A DNA stretch of 64,000 nt from Arabidopsis thaliana. Its lineage: Eukaryota; Streptophyta; Magnoliopsida; Brassicales; Brassicaceae. Where the stretch lies: contig NC_003070.9 of NCBI RefSeq assembly GCF_000001735.4, positions 26,831,971 to 26,895,970 of the forward strand, read 5' to 3'. Below, piece after piece: positions 1-9,693 of this stretch. The notes beneath the pieces are model-generated. The model saw only the letters and a program-made list of their open reading frames with translations. It had not been told where the DNA came from and did not search any database. The number at the start of each line of letters is the position of its first letter. Position 1 is the stretch's first letter. A program made the position numbers and the translations under genes.

Positions 1-300
1 TCTATGGAATGACAATGCAAGGAACAAACTGAACTAAAGCATATGGTCTAAGGTCATCGAAAAAACTGCAATTACAGCCTCATGTCAGGTTACTCTATCT
101 CAAGATTGTATCACTAAAACCTCTTGATAGTTTAAGGATTGATTGATTTGTCCAAAAAAAAAAAGTTTGATTGACTAACCTCCAATACAAAATGTTAACA
201 AGACTAGCAAGATGCAAAGGGACAATGACGTAAGTACCCTTACTCATCAATCCTTTCGATTAAAAGTATAGCCATGACTGATGTGAAATAACTAAAATCC
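1..300 (-). pseudogene. Relic of a second SAG18 copy (exons 4-5)
   Basis: This stretch aligns almost base for base with about 2132-2405, which holds exons 4 and 5 of SAG18 on the minus strand. It keeps the exon 5 acceptor and reads DDLRPYALVQF in frame. The reading then meets TAG (positions 4-2), where intact SAG18 continues. The intervening intron carries an extra A-rich insertion. It is probably the remnant of a tandem duplication that copied a dehydrogenase gene together with SAG18; the rest of the copy would lie left of the window. The sequence match is seen directly; the duplication history is inference. Confidence 0.75.
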
Positions 301-364
301 AGAAGAAAAAGAGATTTGAGCTCAATAAATAAAAATTGAGTGAAGTAGCTAAGACTTATTTTTT

Positions 365-1321
365 ATGTTCTACCAATCGTCGTCGTCTCTCACGCAAATT
401 CTTCATTCGTTCTGTGGAAACACAGAAATGGAGACTCCATATCCGAAACTCATCGATCCTTCAAAGACTCGAATAGGATGGATTGGCATCGGGATAATGG
501 GATCGGCCATGGTTTCTCATATTATCGCCGCAGGCTATTCTGTCACAGTTTACGCTCGCGACCTCCGGAAAACAAAAGATCTGCAAACCAAAGGAGCTCG
601 CATAGCCAATAGCCCCAAAGAGTTAGCGGAGATGAGCGACGTTGTGTTCACGATTGTTGGAAACTTCAACGATGTCCGATCATTGCTTCTCGGTGACGAT
701 GGTGTACTCTCTGGTCTTACGCCCGGTGGAGTAACAGTGGACATGACTAGTAGCAAACCAGGATTGGCGCGTGAAATACACGCAGAAGCGAGGCGTAGGA
801 ATTGTTGGGCGGTGGATGCGCCGGTATCAGGTGGAGACGCTGGAGCACGAGAGGGGACGTTAGGGATTTTCGCCGGCGGAGATTCAGAGATTGTGGAGTG
901 GTTGTCCCCGGTGATGAAGAATATAGGGACTGTTACTTATATGGGAGAAGCAGGGAGTGGGCAAAGCTGCAAGATAGGGAATCAGATTGCTGGTGCGAGC
1001 AACCTGGTTGGACTTGCTGAAGGGATAGTGTTCGCTGAGAAAGCGGGTTTAGATACAGTGAAATGGCTCGAGGCGGTGAAGGATGGTGCAGCTGGATCGG
1101 CGGTTATGCGGCTGTTTGGGGAGATGATTGTGAAGAGGGATTATAGGGCGACTGGCTTTGCGGAGTATATGGTGAAAGATTTGGGAATGGCTGCAGAGGC
1201 GGCGATGCCTGGTGCTGCTCTGAGCAAGCAGTTGTTCACTGGAATGGTGGCTAATGGAGATGGCAAGTTAGGTATTCAAGGCGTCGTCTCTGTTATTAGA
1301 AGACTTAACGGCATATCCTGA
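365..1321 (+). CDS. 3-hydroxyisobutyrate / 6-phosphogluconate dehydrogenase-like protein
   Basis: A single-exon gene of 318 aa in the beta-hydroxyacid dehydrogenase family, NAD(P)-dependent oxidoreductases that act on small hydroxy acids. The Rossmann dinucleotide motif GIGIMG is at residues 41-46. The substrate-binding signature DAPVSGGDAGA and the GSGQSCKIGNQ segment with the family's catalytic lysine follow. The length is normal for the family. The annotated start is the ATG at 365. A second in-frame ATG at 428 (Met22) would remove a short Ser-rich leader that could be an organelle-targeting peptide, so the start decides localisation. It matches the Arabidopsis locus I recall as At1g71180, annotated as a probable mitochondrial HIBADH-like protein. 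The actual substrate is not shown by the sequence. Confidence 0.9.
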   Translation: MFYQSSSSLTQILHSFCGNTEMETPYPKLIDPSKTRIGWIGIGIMGSAMVSHIIAAGYSVTVYARDLRKTKDLQTKGARIANSPKELAEMSDVVFTIVGNFNDVRSLLLGDDGVLSGLTPGGVTVDMTSSKPGLAREIHAEARRRNCWAVDAPVSGGDAGAREGTLGIFAGGDSEIVEWLSPVMKNIGTVTYMGEAGSGQSCKIGNQIAGASNLVGLAEGIVFAEKAGLDTVKWLEAVKDGAAGSAVMRLFGEMIVKRDYRATGFAEYMVKDLGMAAEAAMPGAALSKQLFTGMVANGDGKLGIQGVVSVIRRLNGIS

Positions 1322-1626
1322 AAACACTTGTGTTGTAAAACAGAGTGTTCCAATGATTTCACGATCAACTAGGCAAACTTGTCTTCGATTTGGTTTAAGT
1401 TGATAATAAGAAGAACATCGAGTCTCACCAATCTCAATAAGAAACAAAGGGCATTTATGAATGGTAGAGTGCAGCATTTTGATAAGATTACAGATCGCTA
1501 ACATTAGTTTCCAACTGGATCATAAATCTGTACCTTCTATATCTAATTCTATTAGCCAGTAACCGTAAACACACAAACTATCAAAAGAAAAAGATCATCT
1601 TACATTTTACGAGTCAACAAAATAAT

Positions 1627-3012
1627 CTACCGAGTCTCTTCGACTGCAACGTTGGAGTAGCTATGCTCGAACCGTTCTTCCTCGGATCCTTTCTTCCATG
1701 TCTTATACAAGCTAATCCTGTGTTTTAACAAAATGATGTAAAACAATGAGAACAAGAATATGGGTCTGCCACGTCGGGTCGTTTCATATACATGAGGATG
1801 AAAATGTACCTCTCAGTTTGAACGGTTCTTTTCGCAAGCATGAGGGTAAGGAAGACAGGGACCATAGCGGCACACAGATGCTTCAGAGAATGCCCACTAA
1901 TAATATGATGAGTCCAGCTATATATAGGCTTATCCGCAGCTTCTTCCACCTTGGCTAAGAGATAGAACCCTGCAATTCCAGACAATTGAATCTAGAATAA
2001 GAGCCAGAAAGTAACAACAAAGCTTCAAGAGCAAAGCAAACTAAATATGTATCAACACAACAATAAGCACTAACCTGCAGCCCATAGCCAATAAGTGGAA
2101 TGTGTATACATTGGAGGCAATAAAATAGCCATCAACGGAATCACAATGCAAGGAACAAACTGAACCAAAGCATATGGCCTAAGGTCATCGAAAAACCTAC
2201 AATCACAGCCTCATGTCAGCTTACTCTATCTCAACATTGTATCGCTAAAACCACTAGAGATAGTTTAAGGATTTGACTAACCTCCAATACAAAATGCTAA
2301 CAAGACCAGCAAGAAGTAAAGGAGCAATGGAGTAAGTACCCTTATGCTCATCAATCCTCTCGATTACAAATATAGCCATGATTGATGTGAAAGCAATAGT
2401 CATCTAAACCAAAAAGCAATCGAAACCAGTGATCAAAAACAAAACAAAGCAAACAAAATCTCAGAGAAGAGAAGAGAAAGAATAAGAGCGTACGGGAAGA
2501 CGATCCCAGAGGAGAGTAGCATCGTTTGGGTGAAGATGATAGTAAGAAGATCCAAAAGCAACAGCAGCTACACCGATGTAAAAGCAAGTCCATCCTATTT
2601 TCTCACCTCGCAAACTGTTTCAATACACAGAGACTTTAACTAATTTGAATCTGGATTTCACAAAGAAGAAGTATGTAATTACGCACCTAAAGCTAAAGTA
2701 ATCTTCTGGGTAAAAGCAGAGGATAAGACCAATAAGGCCGATGATGAGGAAAGGGAAGTTGGAGATGACGTTTAAAAAATTTGGAATCCCTGAGAAAATG
2801 GATTTGTAAGATCAAAACCCTAAAAATTCAAAAGGGTATTTAAGAAGAAAATGATGATGATGAGAGAAGAGTGTGAATTTTATACCGAGGAAGGAGCGTT
2901 GATCGGCGAAATTGTGGTAAGCCTGAGATTGAGGGATTGTGGGAGTGACGATCATAAGTATTATGAAGATTAAAATCGCCGATCCCCACGCGGACATCGT
3001 TCGCTTCTTCAT
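1627..3012 (-). CDS. SAG18: SAG18, multi-pass membrane protein
   Basis: I assembled seven exons on the minus strand: 3012-2886, 2789-2687, 2614-2494, 2403-2282, 2196-2075, 1969-1810 and 1717-1627. All have GT-AG introns and join in frame to 281 aa. The protein opens with a hydrophobic segment after MKKRTMSAWG and has about six or seven predicted membrane spans, with His-rich stretches such as SYYHLHPNDAT and SWTHHIISGHSLKH. The scattered conserved His/Asp residues resemble the alkaline ceramidase-like fold, but that is inference. The gene is known in Arabidopsis as senescence-associated gene 18 (At1g71190 from memory). A broken copy of exons 4-5 lies at 1-300, beyond the dehydrogenase gene. 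Confidence 0.88.
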
Positions 3013-4570
3013 CGTCTTCTTCTTCTTCTACTTCAGAGAGAGATGAGATTCTCAGGTTTGACTCTTCTTCTTTTTTTTTTTTCTTTTTGGGGTCGATGTC
3101 AGTAAAGGCGTTAAGAAATTGGAAATGTTGAAATTACAACGACAAGGGCAAAACGGTAAATGCCATTGTGATAAGCTTTCAACTCTCTCCGTCATATTTG
3201 TTAAATTTAGTACAAGTTAAAACTCCGATTAGTACTAACACGCATAATGGTGGAATGCATTTCCGATTTCTAGTACGATAATGTAAGAATTTTATCAATT
3301 ATGAAAATTTGTATGAATTCTTAATGCAAGATTTACGTTTTCGTCTTATAAAATACAAGTAAGAATTCATTAGACAAAGTTATTTCAAGTCCAATGCTCA
3401 ACTTATTTATAGCAAAGGTAAGCCTTGCCAAACTCCATATTCTTTTGGAGCCGTGTTGTCATTTTTGATTTGGTTGTTGTGTCTTTCTCTTGGCTCCTGA
3501 AACAAAAGCCGGCTGATTCGGAAAGTTGAGGTTGTGGTCCATCAAAGAGTGGTCTCACCTTTAGACTGCAAGATCATAGTCTATCTGTTGTATATATTTT
3601 GCTTCCATGTTTTTAATTATTATTTTTTTTATGCCATGGGATCAAATCTTTAGGTTATACATTTCTTGTTAAACCTATATAAAGAAACTTTAGTCGGCAT
3701 TCTAACAACTTGTTTTGGAAAACTTGAGTTTTAGCTTCGCAAAGAAATTTCTATTTGGATTACAAGTTATGGGCCTTTGGTAGATAATCCTCTCGGATCG
3801 GGTACTAGAGCATGTAAATCGTGATCTTGAGGCATACTAAGAAGAGGTTTACCATAGGGAGATAAACATAACTTCTACATCTATATATGATTTATGAGAT
3901 TCCCAACACGAAACCAAACATGATCTAAGCAAGAAGAGGAATATTATAAGTTGCGATATGCATCATCAAAGATATTCTGTTGATTCTATACCTCACTATA
4001 TATCATTTGCACTTTGTGTTGTCACGAAGCGAAGAAATGATGTTGTTCTTTAACACTGTGATGTAGTCATCACCTTCACATGGCTTCTCATCCATCTACA
4101 CTTTCCCATATACATTTTGCAATTGTTAGTTCTCTCAAAAAAGAACATCCAATGTATATATGTAAATACTATCCAATGACTTTTTAGTGCCATACTATCG
4201 AATTGCTAAAAACTAATTTTGAATTTAGTTTAGTGTTTTTGGTCCATAGATCTAGGATCAGCCATTGATAATACATGCAAATATATGTAAATCATCCCTC
4301 TTTATACATAATGCTACACTCAAATCCAGGTTCATTGAGGTCGAAACAGTCTCTCTCCCACCAATAGAATCAATATATCTTAAGAACAAAAACCATTGGT
4401 TTATGAACTTAATGATAAACCATTAGTCCTATATCTTTTCTAAACGTTATATAATCTTAACATAATCTCAATGCTTAGCTAAAGTTAAAACACAATCCTC
4501 CCATGACTTGGACCCTAAACATGTATTGTTTGGAGAAGAAAAGTTACATCATTGTTCATATCCATGAAGA
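3013..4570. other. Intergenic region with no gene seen
   Basis: This holds the 5' leader of SAG18 (including a T-rich run near 3069-3085) and about 1.4 kb of AT-rich DNA before the 3' end of the bHLH gene. I see no convincing ORF, RNA gene or repeat. Confidence 0.6.
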
Positions 4571-5338
4571 CTAGCACATTGTCTCCATTCTATCAAAACA
4601 TAAACTAAAGAGAAATGAAGAAGATAAGATGAGACACAGTACCTTGACATGGAAGTTGTAGCAAACCACCCTTTGCTCTCGGCAAACTTGAGAAGTAGAA
4701 GCACTTAAAACACTCAAACCTTGCACCTCCATTACATGAAGCAAGTTGGAGAACTCATCTTCGTTTTCTTTCTTCAAGCATATCTGTACAACAGCCTCAT
4801 AACCTGATTCCCCCAATTCAAGAACCGAGATTGCTCGAATAGAAGGACCTCGTCTCTCTAACTCCACAAGCTTCTGCTTTCTTAGAGTTAGCTCTCCAAC
4901 TTCATTCTGTAGCTTGGGAATGTAAGTGATTACATTATCGATTATAGATGGTGCAGACCATTTCTTCTGCCAATCAGCAAGAAAAGTTATATATAGCTCA
5001 ACAACAAGCAGAACATACCTAACTTGTAATAATAACAGTGAAAACAAAACCTTTGAAGAAGAAGAAGAATGGTCAGGAAGAAGAGTGCCAAGAGTGAGGT
5101 AAGAGGCATGAAGTCTCATCCTCCTTAAACGCTCCTTAGCGTTATGGTCTTGTTTCTTTGCTGCACCACTACTTGAGCCATCAACCTCATGCAAAACTGG
5201 TTCTTTCCTTTTTCTTTGTGATTGACAAGTGTCCTTCTCTGCAGACTCTTTCTCAACGATTGTTTCTGCAGGAGGGATATGCAAGCGATCATGGAGTAAA
5301 CTTGATATTGAAGTCTGATGATTCGGTTGAGAAGACAT
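4571..5338 (-). CDS. bHLH160: bHLH transcription factor (bHLH160/CITF1)
   Basis: Starts at ATG 5338. The basic helix-loop-helix domain begins with HNAKERLRRMR (His, Glu and Arg of the DNA-contacting HER pattern) and continues after the loop with SAPSIIDNVITYIPKLQNEV. An 84-nt stretch between SSSSSK and KKWSAPS (5050-4967) has GT and AG ends, a multiple of three length and no stop. It is probably an intron interrupting the loop, and the open frame of 255 codons includes it. A second GT donor lies after YNFHVK near 4643; the real C-terminus is uncertain because the possible acceptors give a very short last intron. It fits At1g71200, which is reported to act with SPL7 in copper-deficiency responses and pollen fertility (from memory). 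Confidence 0.85.
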   Translation of the reverse strand: MSSQPNHQTSISSLLHDRLHIPPAETIVEKESAEKDTCQSQRKRKEPVLHEVDGSSSGAAKKQDHNAKERLRRMRLHASYLTLGTLLPDHSSSSSKVLFSLLLLQVRYVLLVVELYITFLADWQKKWSAPSIIDNVITYIPKLQNEVGELTLRKQKLVELERRGPSIRAISVLELGESGYEAVVQICLKKENEDEFSNLLHVMEVQGLSVLSASTSQVCREQRVVCYNFHVKVLCLILSSSFLFSLCFDRMETMC

Positions 5339-5633
5339 ATATATACGACGGCAAGAGGAACAAAAAAGAGGCTTGTGCTCTTTCCTACCACCGATGGTCC
5401 TAAGTTAAACTTAGAACTGCAATTAATGTCTAAAACCCTAATTAAGTTAACAAGATGATCATGACAATGATATATATAGGAAAAGGTAGCCTTAGCCTAA
5501 AGTCAACCCCTGACGCAGTAATATATAACAAATTAAGAATGGCACAATGCAATGAAGCTGCAGAATTAAACATTAATATTGAATATTAAAATGCTTGAAG
5601 ATTAAAAAATAAAGAGGTTCAGGGAATCACAGG

Positions 5634-5850
5634 TCACAGCAAGTTATTAGAAGAGAAATGGTCGTATATCTGCAGTACATAAGAATTTGTAAATGATAAG
5701 ACCTAGAGCGAGCGAGCCAGAGAAGAGCAAAAACAGTTTTATTTGTTTTAGAGAAGAGGAAAACTTGTGAGACAGGATTTACAGAGGCTTTCTTACCTGA
5801 TTCATCTCCTCCGATGTTCTACTTCTTTGTAAGAATGCAGAGGTTGCCAT
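5634..5850 (-). CDS. Possible spliced micro-ORF (29 codons)
   Basis: On the minus strand an ATG at 5850 opens 18 codons (beginning MATSAFLQRSRTSEEMNQ) that end exactly at a CAG|GTAAG donor at 5797. A CTGCAG acceptor before 5669 adds 11 codons (beginning IYDHFSSNN) and a TGA ending at 5634. The total is 29 aa. I do not recognise the peptide. In favour: near-consensus splice sites, a GTAC-rich region 45-100 bp upstream, and an inverted copy of the exon end plus intron start at 6151-6209. Against: the very short length and no homologue I can name. It may be a non-coding transcript or an extra leader of the neighbouring bHLH gene. Confidence 0.3.
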
Positions 5851-6209
5851 AGTTTTTTCTTCTAATGTAAGTCTCTCTGGTTTGGTGTATGTATGTACGT
5901 GGGGGGTCTTTATGCAGTACAAATGGCGCTAAACTGTAGTACACAGTACACACATTTCTTTAATATTTGTGATTAACTGATTATATGTAACCCGTAATCT
6001 CTCCTCTCTCTCTTCTTTAAGTCCTTTAAAATATTTTATCAACAGATTATTGTATCCTCGTAACACTTGCTGTTTTTAATCTCCTACTTATTGGTTCATT
6101 TTTCAATTACTTTTGTGTTTTTGCTACTAATTTCTTTTTGTGTGTGTCATGAGGAGATGAATCAGGTAAGAAGCCTCTGTAAATCCTCTCTCACAAGTTC
6201 TTCTTCTTT
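5757..6209. repeat. Near-perfect inverted repeat, ~50-bp arms, ~340-bp loop
   Basis: The left arm (core 5763-5811) is repeated in reverse complement at 6151-6200. The cores differ by about one substitution and one single-base indel, with weaker similarity out to 5757 and 6209. Both arms carry the CAG|GTAAGA splice-donor-like context. Transcription across both arms would give an RNA with a long stem. I see no target-site duplication that would make it a MITE, and no known miRNA sequence I recognise in the arms. Confidence 0.75.
5895..5949. promoter_or_regulatory. Cluster of four GTAC cores (candidate copper-response element)
   Basis: GTAC occurs at 5895, 5917, 5939 and 5946 within 55 bp; a further GTAC lies at 5675. 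GTAC is the core bound by SPL7 in plant copper-deficiency promoters. The cluster is 560-610 bp upstream of the bHLH160 start and 45-100 bp upstream of the micro-ORF start, so it could serve either. The motif is short and the function is inference. Confidence 0.4.
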
Positions 6210-6493
6210 GTAACTATTAGTCAAAACGAGTCATGTTATCGAATTTTATATGAAATAATATGATTATGAAGACGAATTAGATGAAATACTAAAAGTACTT
6301 AATGTTTCTAATTATTAACAAAATAAGAAGATTCATCATTACTAGAACTAGTAAACAAATGTAATTACAAACACCAATTTTCGAAACAAGGTGGGCGACC
6401 ACCATTGATTTTCCTTACCAACAGGCAACACATAAAGAATATGACAAAAAATTGTTGAAATCTCTCTCTGAGTAGTTGTGTCGCACAACAAAA

Positions 6494-6611
6494 CTTGTGT
6501 GTTTCTAGGAAAGACTACAAACAATTGTGTACATAATGGATACTACCCAATTCTTGTGTGTTTCTAGGAAAGACTACAAACAATTGTGTACATAATGGAT
6601 ACTACCCAATT
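6494..6611. repeat. Perfect 59-bp tandem duplication
   Basis: The unit beginning CTTGTGTGTTTCTAGG occupies 6494-6552 and repeats without a difference at 6553-6611. It lies downstream of the PPR gene stop at 6880, in or near its 3' UTR. Complete identity points to a recent event or an assembly artefact. Confidence 0.9.
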
Positions 6612-6879
6612 CTGTAAGTGTCTTTAGTGACACATCGATCTTTACTTAAAAAAAAACAAAAAGCTTCTGGGAAAATACCATCGATCTTTTGCAATCCAGA
6701 GATAAAAAAGCTCCTGCAAGTTACAACGTCCAGGACATATAAAGCCTCAAGAAGAAGAATCTGGCTTTTCTCATTCATCTGTTGTCCATGATCCAAATCC
6801 CAAAACAGATACTGAATCCAAATCAACTCCCTTGTTCTCTCTATTCAACAATTCTGACCTCTCTGTGACATACTTTTCA

Positions 6880-9519
6880 TCATTCAAGTTGCCTCTGTCT
6901 ACTATTCCAACCATTCCTCCCTAAGTTTGACCTTGAATTCCGTTCCTCTAGTATGCGGTTAGCCCGTTCAAGGATCATGTCAGTCCGTTCATTAGGCACA
7001 TATCCTCTCCGAGCTATTCTTTCAACCATCTCATATGCATCTTCCGCCTGGTTCATTACAATCATTCTCAACAGCATATTGTACGTGTACATATCAAGAG
7101 GATAGCATTTCTCTATAACTTCATCTAACCGCTTCAGTTCTACTTCCATATCTATTCGTCCTGAGAATAATCCTATCAACTCACCAAGTGACTTCATCTC
7201 AGGGATCTTATCTTCTATATTTCTCATCCGTGTCCATGCTTCATACACCCCTTTGCTCTTCATTGCGTTATGCAAAAGGACATTACCTATGAAAGCTGTA
7301 ATACGACGCCCACTTTTCCTAAATTCATTGACTAATCCAACTGCCTCATCATACTTTTCTTCGTTGCACAATTTTTGTATGTTTACTTCGTAACATTCGA
7401 TACTAGGCTGTAGTCCTTCTCCCTTCATTTCTTCCAAGAAATGCATAGCATCATCCAATTTATTTGCTTTACAGAGACCAACAATCATAACTTGGTACAG
7501 TCTTTTTTTGGTCTTACCTTGTTCACGCAGGTCATGGAAAAAGTGAAGAGCATCGGCGATTTTCTCATTTTTTAGATAACTCTGAAGCATGAGAATGTTT
7601 GAAGCTACTGTGGGCGTGATACCATCTCTATCCATCATATCATACACTAGTCTTGCAAGTTTTGGTTTTCCTGCAAACCCAGCTCCTTCAATGAATAAGT
7701 TGTAGGCCTGAACCTTGTGTTCCCAAAGAGACAACTGAAACTTTAGCAAAGTAGTAAAGAAGTTTTTTTCACCACTTTCCATCTCACAAACACATTGAAT
7801 AACATTTCGATAGAGACTACGGGTCGGGGTGTAGCCCTTTTCCTGCATCCTGATGATAAGTTTAGCAGCTATGTCTCCCCTCATTAGTGTGATTGAGCCA
7901 TATATCAAACTGGTGAACATTTTAAAGGAGGTGTCTACACCACTTTTATTGAATAGCTCATTAATCATAAGAGCGTCCTCCACTTTCCCAACATCGCAAA
8001 GAGCTGATATAATCTTGCAACCAGCTATACGTTTAGGCAATAAGTCCCGTTCAGCGGCAGCAATAACCAGCTCCCTTGCCATGTCAGGCTTCCCCTTCCA
8101 GCACAAGGCATTGGTTAGTGTACTAAATGTCTTTCCACCAAGAAAATGCCCTCGGTCAATTGCCCCTTTCAAGACATCATAAGCTTGTTCAACACTTTCA
8201 TTGGCACAAAGGGTATGAATCAGATAGTTGTAAGACATGGCGGTAGGAGCAAACCCAATTTCTGACCTCGACCGGTATAACTCGAGGGCTTCATCTACAA
8301 ATCCAGCTTTGCAAAAGAAGCATAAAGCAGCATTCATCGTTTTCTTATTCGGCGAAACTCCACGTACCATCATCTCCGTAAGAATATCATACACACCATC
8401 AAGATTGTTCTCCTTCAAAAGTTGAAAGACCATAGAGTTATACCTGAAAACTTCGAGTTCACAACCTTCCAAAGGACTAATCTTCTGCAAGAAATCCGCA
8501 GGGTTATTCAAGAATCCAGCTTTAATAAGCGCCCTAATCCAAATGTTATAAGCACGGTCCATATTCACTGTTCCCACCAGTTTGATCTCGTCTAACAACT
8601 TAGTAGCTTCCTGAAACTTTCGTTTGGAACATAGAGCATCAACCAATATACCTAAGCCAGAACCACATCCAGCAGGATCATTAGGCAGCAAGGCTCGAAG
8701 ATAATCTTCAGCCTCATCAAGCTTCCCTTGCTTGCAAAACTTCTTCACCAAAATCGAATGCGTAACAGCACATACGAAGCCACGCACGGAGATCTGGTCG
8801 AAGATGACATCAAAACTATCAAAACACTTCTCCTCAACAAGTGCATTCAAAAGCACATGATACCCAAAAGAATCCAAATCCAAACCTCGAAATCTCATAT
8901 TACCAAAATGCTGAAGAGCTATATCAGTACGACCAGCTACAGCATAACCAACAACAAGAGCATCACAGAGACGAAGAGAATGACGGCAACTTTCAAAACC
9001 AACACTTCGATCCAAAAAGTCAATCATAAGAGTCACAAGCTTCGCACCACGAAGGATCTTGAAGATAGCATGAAAAGTAGCACGCGTGTGATGAAACCCA
9101 GGCTGACGAGCAGCCCAATCGAAGAATTTGAGACAACAGAGGATATCGTAACGAGTGTGTGAAAGCACGTCGAGGACGAATTTCTCAGTGAGACGAAGTC
9201 GGAGATTGGAGAGGTGGAGATAAAAAGCTCTATCGTCTCCATCGTTAGAAGGAGCTCGAAGGATGTCAAAGATTCGATCGATTAATTGGTGGCTCTGTTT
9301 CACATCTCGATGCTTAAACCAGTCTTTCCATTCACGGACGAGGAAATCTCCGGGAGCGATTGAAGAAGAAGGTTTCGTGAAGGTAGAGAACGGAATAGCG
9401 TCGCCGTTGTTACCGGAAGTAAAGTTTCTGAACGACGACGCAGAGAGCGATAGTATCCTCCGCCTGAGGAGCATTCCTTCGCATGATCTCTCGACGGTGA
9501 CTGACCAACACCGAAGCAT
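6880..9519 (-). CDS. P-class pentatricopeptide repeat protein
   Basis: An intron-less ORF of 879 aa. Most of it is degenerate 35-residue PPR helical pairs, for example [20 protein letters not shown] and [20 protein letters not shown]. There is no E, DYW or SMR extension, so it is P-class, a group that binds organellar RNA for stabilisation, splicing or translation. The N-terminus ([20 protein letters not shown]) is Arg/Ser-rich and nearly free of acidic residues, as in mitochondrial presequences. Its start is 174 bp from the UGGT start on the other strand. It matches the locus I recall as At1g71210. The RNA target cannot be read reliably by eye. Confidence 0.92.
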
Positions 9520-9693
9520 CCAAAAACTCGAAAAACCCTAGCATTTTTCAACCAATCAGTGGCGCCCACGTCATACTCGATGTCGTGGCTTTTGTACGTT
9601 ATTTACGAAAATGTCCTTTTAGTGTTAGTAAGGATATTTCGATTCCCGGCTCGTTCGTTACTGGTTTTTTTCTTCTTCTCCGTCGCGGAAAAG
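9520..9693. promoter_or_regulatory. Compact bidirectional promoter (PPR / UGGT)
   Basis: Only 174 bp separate the two divergent start codons. A telo-box (AAACCCTAG) is at 9533-9541, next to CCAATCAGTGG; telo-boxes are common in promoters of housekeeping and organelle-related plant genes. Confidence 0.5.

Noticed and set aside
5757-6209. MITE or known microRNA precursor as explanation for the inverted repeat
   Set aside because: No target-site duplication is visible at the outer ends, and neither arm contains a mature miRNA sequence I recognise; the arms instead share a splice-donor context.
8728-9162. 144-codon plus-strand ORF opposite the PPR gene
   Set aside because: It is an antisense shadow of a strongly supported coding exon, with no family features.
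9559-9693. In-frame upstream extension of UGGT with ATGs at 9559 and 9583
   Set aside because: It would bury the clear signal peptide that follows ATG 9694 and runs into the PPR promoter; the start at 9694 gives the expected 1613 aa.
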